DNA of 27,115 nt from Bacteroidales bacterium (GTDB taxonomy: Bacteria; Bacteroidota; Bacteroidia; Bacteroidales; VadinHA17), in the NCBI GenBank assembly GCA_020353115.1, contig CP070687.1, forward strand, positions 2,474,009 through 2,501,123, written 5' to 3'. The stretch's first letter is position 1. The number at the start of each line of letters is the position of its first letter. The notes under the pieces were generated by a model. The model did no database searches. It saw only the letters and a list, made by a program, of their open reading frames with translations, and was not told where the DNA came from. The translations under genes and the position numbers were made by a program. Below, piece after piece: positions 23,776 through 27,115 of the stretch.

Positions 23776-24384
23776 ATGGAAATAGGAGACAAGGTCAGAT
23801 TCCTCAATGAGACAGGCGGAGGTATAATAACCGGTTTCGTTGACGAACACCTGGTAAAAGTACTGACGGAAGATGGATTTGAATTCCCTGTTTTGAAAAA
23901 AGAGGTGATTGTGGTTTCAACCGGGCCTGAGGATTTTAATCATACCTATAATCAGAAGGTGAGAAATGAAGACACAAGCGCTAACGGAGATGCCGAACCG
24001 GAAAATAAGAATCTAACGCTTGCCGATTACCTGGATGAAAAAAAAGTCAAAAAAAGTATAACCCGGAAGAGGGATAAAAAAGAAAACGGCCGCATCGGTT
24101 CTGAGATTGAAGAAGTTGATTTACATATTCATAACATTCTGCCGGAAATTGAAGATCTTGGTCCGGGTGAGATTCTTGAGGCACAGATGGACAGGTTTAC
24201 AACCGCCCTGGAGGGAGCGGTACGAAATAAACAAAAGAAGATAGTTTTCATTCATGGAAAAGGGGCCGGTAAATTGAAGTATGAAATTCAAAAGAAGCTT
24301 AAAACGGACTATCCGGGGCTCCGATATCAGGATGCTTCCTTCAAGGAGTATGGATACGGAGCAACGTTGGTTATCATACCGTAG
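23776..24384 (+). CDS. Compact DUF2027-family protein with C-terminal Smr domain
   Basis: The 202-residue protein begins with a small beta domain (KVRFLNETGGGIITGFVDEH, residues 6-48) typical of the DUF2027 family. A charged linker follows (50-110), then a Smr domain (112-202) with the DLH motif (115-117), HGKG (160-163) and YQDASFKEYGYGATLV. Typical Bacteroides members are about 340 residues with a central DUF2027 domain of about 150 residues, which is missing here. Smr domains can be nucleases acting on DNA or RNA and may act on stalled translation or recombination structures; the present role is unknown. The frame is intact, so this is a domain loss or a distinct subfamily. Confidence 0.82.
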   Translation: MEIGDKVRFLNETGGGIITGFVDEHLVKVLTEDGFEFPVLKKEVIVVSTGPEDFNHTYNQKVRNEDTSANGDAEPENKNLTLADYLDEKKVKKSITRKRDKKENGRIGSEIEEVDLHIHNILPEIEDLGPGEILEAQMDRFTTALEGAVRNKQKKIVFIHGKGAGKLKYEIQKKLKTDYPGLRYQDASFKEYGYGATLVIIP

Positions 24385-24612
24385 ATCATTATTCTTCGAG
24401 CACAAAATAATACCCGGCCTGTGAAATATTAGCTTCTCCATTTATACGTGGAATTACTTCACACGATCCTTCTGAATGATGCATTCGGGAGCAGTCATCG
24501 TTTCAGAACCGGCTACGTTTGGTTCCCGTTAAACAATAAAAAGAGTTGACGATTGACGGATGGTGCATTGCAACCCGACTTCATTATCTATTAGGGTTAT
24601 CCTACTATTTAT

Positions 24613-24620
24613 TATCTTTG
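24613..24620 (+). promoter_or_regulatory. -7 promoter element of rnpB
   Basis: TATCTTTG is a perfect TAnnTTTG and ends 4 nt before the first base of the RNase P P1 helix at 24625, exactly where transcription should start. The rest of the gap from 24385 shows no gene. Confidence 0.65.
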
Positions 24621-24624
24621 CCCT

Positions 24625-25005
24625 GAGAGCAGGCCGTTCTATCGCTCTCCAGCAAAGGCTGGGGGGAGGAAAGTCCGGGCAACACAGGGCGCCGGGCTTC
24701 CTAACGGGAAGATATCCGTGAGGGTATAGTCATGGAACAGAAAATAACCGTCCCGCTTCTTGCGGGATAAGGGTGAAAAGGTGAGGTAAGAGCTCACCGG
24801 TGTTCCGGGTGACCGGAGCAGCCGTCCATCTCCCGGGTTGAAAGACCACGTATACCGGCAACTGAGGGTGGCCCGCCCGATGCCGGGGGGTAGGTCGTTC
24901 GATCCCGCAAGCAATTGCGGGACAAGATAAATGATAGAAAGACAGCCAGCCGTCTCGCGAAGACACTGCGGCTGTTTACAGAATCCGGCTTACAGGTCTG
25001 CTCTC
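24625..25005 (+). ncRNA. rnpB: RNase P RNA, bacterial class A
   Basis: The catalytic RNA of RNase P trims the 5' ends of pre-tRNAs. Class A features are clear: the universal GAGGAAAGTCCGGGC at 24666-24680, AGAGCTCACCGG at 24789-24800, and ACAGAATCCGGCTTAC at 24978-24993. P1 pairs GAGAGCAGGCC (24625-24635) with GGTCTGCTCTC (24995-25005), 11 bp with one G-U. P2 pairs TTCTATC (24637-24643) with GATAGAA (24933-24939). P18 is TCCCGCAA/TTGCGGGA with a GCAA tetraloop (24903-24922). A P19-like stem lies at 24942-24975. The length of about 381 nt is usual. Open frames crossing it are spurious. Confidence 0.95.
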
Positions 25006-25070
25006 TTTCAATTTTAACTCACGGAGAATCCAATCCCTGCTTCATGTTATACATGATTATGGAAATCAGA

Positions 25071-25090
25071 GCCAGATGTAATGATCTGGC
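25071..25090. repeat. Hairpin between rnpB and the LolA-like gene
   Basis: GCCAGAT (25071-25077), loop GTAATG, ATCTGGC (25084-25090) is a perfect 7-bp stem between two convergent transcription units. It may end transcription from either side, but no T-tract follows on either strand. Nothing else is seen in 25006-25164. Confidence 0.35.
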
Positions 25091-25164
25091 CAAAATCCAT
25101 AAATACAGGATGATTCGTGACCAGCGTTACCGGTCTCGTCAATCAGACAAATACCTGCAGAGTC

Positions 25165-25887
25165 CTATTGTGACGGTTTGATGAACAGGGAGTCAGCTAT
25201 TTCTGGATTTAGCTCCACACTATCCATTGTGATTTCCATGTAGGTTTGTCCTGCATAGGATTGGTTTATACTGAACGGGAAAGCTATGTCATCGATTATC
25301 TTATAATTTCCCGGGTATTGTTCAACGAGTGTTTTCACTCCCTGAACATCCATCTCGGTTTCAGTTTTGATTATGAAATAGGATTCGCTGTCCATATAGA
25401 AGATCGATGAATCACCCTCTTCCCTGGTAAGTTTCAATTTGAAACATTCTGTATCATCAATAGATTCAGTACCAAGAAGTTCAAGGCTTGATCCTTTCTT
25501 TTTGTAATCATATAACTCTCCGTCAATATCTCCCATTATTTTCATTTCTTTGACCTGTGCCGGTTCCAAATCCTGTGGCTCTGACCATCCCATCATCGGG
25601 TTGATCGTCCATCCGTTTTTGCCATCATAGGCAGTAACCATCAACTGCCCCTGAACATCTACCTCCGTACGTACAGATGCAGGTCGTTTTAATACCAGGG
25701 TCAGAGGGAATTCCATACCCTGGGTGTAAACACTGCCTTTCATTATTATGGAGTTCACTTTAACAAGATTCTCCTGACCTACCATCTTAAAATGATTTTT
25801 CAAGACCTTATTCAGCTTTTGTGCGGATAGTGTACCTGTGGCCAGAATCGCAATTGAAATAAACAGAATGCCAACTTTCTTTTTCAT
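25165..25887 (-). CDS. LolA-like periplasmic/outer-membrane lipoprotein-sorting family protein
   Basis: The 240-residue protein has a clear signal peptide (MKKKVGILFISIAILATGTLSAQ). It then has a beta-rich LolA/LolB-like fold: IIMKGSVYTQGMEFPLTLVL, VRTEVDVQGQLMVTAYDGK, GWTINPMMGW, CFKLKLTREEGDSSIFYMDS and YFIIKTETEMDVQG. It is probably periplasmic and may bind lipid or lipoprotein acyl chains. True LolA function is uncertain because many Bacteroidota carry paralogues. Start at 25887 gives a normal signal peptide; ATG 25905 would add six residues. It lies 69 nt downstream of kdsA on the same strand and has no promoter of its own that I can see. Confidence 0.8.
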   Translation of the reverse strand: MKKKVGILFISIAILATGTLSAQKLNKVLKNHFKMVGQENLVKVNSIIMKGSVYTQGMEFPLTLVLKRPASVRTEVDVQGQLMVTAYDGKNGWTINPMMGWSEPQDLEPAQVKEMKIMGDIDGELYDYKKKGSSLELLGTESIDDTECFKLKLTREEGDSSIFYMDSESYFIIKTETEMDVQGVKTLVEQYPGNYKIIDDIAFPFSINQSYAGQTYMEITMDSVELNPEIADSLFIKPSQ

Positions 25888-25956
25888 AATAGTAACTTTT
25901 GTCATTAAGTGATTGATAATAATTTATTTATTCTCCATTTTCTTTTCCGAAGGGGA

Positions 25957-26775
25957 TTAGAAGTCGTTTATAACAGATTTCAATGCCACCAGTTTCTTCA
26001 ACAGACCGGGTAGTTCATCTAATTTCAGCATATTGGCGCCGTCGGATTTTGCATTTGCCGGATCCGGATGAGTTTCCAGGAAAATTCCATCTGCTCCGAC
26101 AGCAATACCTGCCCTGCCAATGGTTTCGACCAGTTCAGGTCTGCCTCCCGAAACGCCCGATAACTGGTTCGGTTGCTGAAGTGAGTGTGTAATATCCAAT
26201 ACAACCGGTAAGCCAGTCTTTTGCATTTCCTTAATTCCCCTGAAATCCACAACAAGGTCCTGGTAGCCGAACATGGTACCGCGTTCGGTAAGCATCACCC
26301 GTTTGTTCCCGGAGGCTATTACTTTTTCTGCAGCAAATTTCATGGCAGAGGCTGCCAGGAACTGTCCCTTTTTAATATTAATGGCTTTCCCCGTCTTTGC
26401 CGCGGCAATAAGCAGTTCGGTTTGCCTGCAAAGGAAAGCCGGGATCTGAAGCACATCAACATAATTGGCAGCAATGGCTGCCTCATCCACGGAATGTATA
26501 TCGGTTATAACGGGGATCTCAATCTCTGACCGTACCTTTCTCAAAATCTCCAGGGCTTTTTCATCACCAAGACCGGTAAAGGAATCAATACGTGATCGAT
26601 TCGCTTTCTTGTATGAGGATTTGAAAATAAAAGGGATCTTTAACCGGTCTGTTATTTCTTTTATCTGCGATGCAACTGCGAAAACGATCTCTTCACTTTC
26701 AACAACACACGGCCCGGCAAGGAGAAAAAAATTGTTCTCATCCGTATGCTTAATATTTGTAATGGATTCAATCAT
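25957..26775 (-). CDS. kdsA: 3-deoxy-D-manno-octulosonate 8-phosphate synthase (KdsA)
   Basis: KdsA condenses phosphoenolpyruvate with arabinose 5-phosphate to make Kdo-8-phosphate, for the inner core of lipopolysaccharide. The 272-residue protein has FFLLAGPCVVESEE, FKSSYKKANRSR, INIKKGQFLA, MLTERGTMFGY, DITHSLQQPN and IFLETHPDPANAKSDGANM. Cys23 in AGPC, with His, Glu and Asp in the later motifs, matches the metal-dependent class (as in Aquifex) rather than the Asn-type enzyme of E. coli. Start choice: ATG 26775 gives a normal N-terminus; ATG 26781 adds two residues. It is adjacent to the LolA-like gene in an envelope pair. Confidence 0.95.
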   Translation of the reverse strand: MIESITNIKHTDENNFFLLAGPCVVESEEIVFAVASQIKEITDRLKIPFIFKSSYKKANRSRIDSFTGLGDEKALEILRKVRSEIEIPVITDIHSVDEAAIAANYVDVLQIPAFLCRQTELLIAAAKTGKAINIKKGQFLAASAMKFAAEKVIASGNKRVMLTERGTMFGYQDLVVDFRGIKEMQKTGLPVVLDITHSLQQPNQLSGVSGGRPELVETIGRAGIAVGADGIFLETHPDPANAKSDGANMLKLDELPGLLKKLVALKSVINDF

Positions 26776-26789
26776 GGTCATTTGAGATT

Positions 26790-26797
26790 CAAATGTA
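26790..26797 (-). promoter_or_regulatory. -7 promoter element for kdsA
   Basis: On the minus strand the sequence is TACATTTG, an exact TAnnTTTG match. It ends 8 nt before the ATG at 26781 and 14 nt before the ATG at 26775. The transcript would be nearly leaderless and this favours the inner ATG. Confidence 0.5.
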
Positions 26798-27115
26798 GGG
26801 ATTTAATGTTAAAAGTTAATGGTTAAATATTAAAAGTTGAAAGACTCACCGGCCGACCCGTCTCTTCCACCTTCTGCCTGTGCCAGACCCGGTTGGGTAC
26901 ATGGCGAAAGTATGAAGACGGTTGATTTGAATAAGGTTTATACGAACTTAGTGATAAATGAAGCAGGTGTTTCACATATCAAACAGACTGGTCAGACTGA
27001 TTTATTACAGGCAGTAGGCATGAAGGCCTAGACGGCAGGTAAGTTCACCCCATTCTTTTCTTCTAAAAATAAAATAGGATACCATAAATCTAAAGGTCGG
27101 CAGACATGCCTTCGG
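26798..27115. other. Stretch without a supported gene at the window end
   Basis: I find no convincing gene here. An open frame at 26837-27031 begins with TTG, has no ribosome binding site and no recognisable family; a shorter ATG frame starts at 26912. Visible features are AT-rich near-repeats (TTAAAAGTTAA and TTAAAAGTTGA around 26808-26840), a direct repeat CAGACTG at 26984-26990 and 26993-26999, and AGGCATG (27016-27022) matching CATGCCT (27105-27111) in inverted order. It may hold the upstream region of a gene beyond the window. Confidence 0.4.

Noticed and set aside
24545..24556. Tandem TTGACG motif resembling -35 boxes
   Set aside because: Bacteroidota promoters do not use the TTGACA box, and no matching downstream element is at a useful distance; the TATCTTTG at 24613 explains rnpB better.
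24639..25181. Open frames on both strands (24639-24914 -, 24730-24966 -, 24915-25181 +)
   Set aside because: They lie in or across the RNase P RNA, whose conserved core and helices explain the sequence; the translations match no family.
26837..27031. 64-residue frame starting with TTG near the window end
   Set aside because: No ribosome binding site, no family likeness and an unusual Pro/Ser-rich start; not enough to call a gene.
1..27115. CRISPR arrays, tRNA genes, insertion sequences, integrases
   Set aside because: Looked for regular repeats, cloverleaf patterns and transposase-like proteins; none were seen.

Overview
The window looks like a chromosomal segment of an anaerobic or microaerophilic Bacteroidota, probably of the Bacteroidales/Marinilabiliales type. 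The evidence is a complete Bacteroidota-type bat (aerotolerance) operon, repeated -7 promoter elements of the form TAnnTTTG, few Shine-Dalgarno sequences, a Smr protein of the DUF2027 family, a long-form QueA and a lipoprotein with an acidic Bacteroidota-type export signal. Base composition looks even throughout. I see no insertion sequence, integrase, tRNA, CRISPR array or phage gene.

Layout. (1) 1-8078, all on +: the tail of an unidentified gene, then DUF58 protein, a DUF4381-like membrane protein, BatA, BatB, BatC, BatD, BatE and a small lipoprotein, tightly spaced and probably one operon. It encodes three von Willebrand A proteins, two TPR proteins and two membrane proteins that appear to share a C-terminal helical domain. 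(2) 8252-11315, +: a VAT-1-like medium-chain reductase, a DUF2784 membrane protein, an exported glutathione-peroxidase-family protein and a UPF0316/DUF2179 membrane protein. The last two have clear TAnnTTTG promoters. (3) 11322-16562: a stand-alone PAS protein on -, divergent from a molybdopterin oxidoreductase without a Tat signal. The oxidoreductase is followed by one protein fusing a four-cluster DmsB-type iron-sulfur subunit to a DmsC-type membrane anchor, then a trans-sulfuration-family PLP enzyme. An 8-3-8 palindrome lies in the divergent gap. This is the most distinctive part of the window. (4) 16650-22312: an MFS transporter, a convergent GreA/GreB-like protein, a C69 dipeptidase, a stand-alone sensor-domain membrane protein and a threonine aldolase. 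(5) 22451-26781: queA (-), a compact Smr protein (+), the RNase P RNA gene rnpB (+), a LolA-like periplasmic protein (-) and kdsA (-). (6) 26782-27115: no gene I can support.

How the genes may work together. The bat operon is a MoxR/vWA-type envelope maintenance system linked to oxidative stress tolerance. The exported peroxidase would fit that physiology. The molybdoenzyme and its fused Fe-S/anchor subunit form a two-gene membrane-bound redox complex whose active site is predicted to face the cytoplasm. Its substrate cannot be read from sequence. The adjacent PLP enzyme hints at sulfur chemistry, and the PAS protein is a candidate sensor. queA (queuosine), kdsA (LPS Kdo) and rnpB are housekeeping. 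Nothing here is clearly a wholly new system; the redox module with the fused BC subunit and the PAS-flanked palindrome is the best candidate for follow-up.
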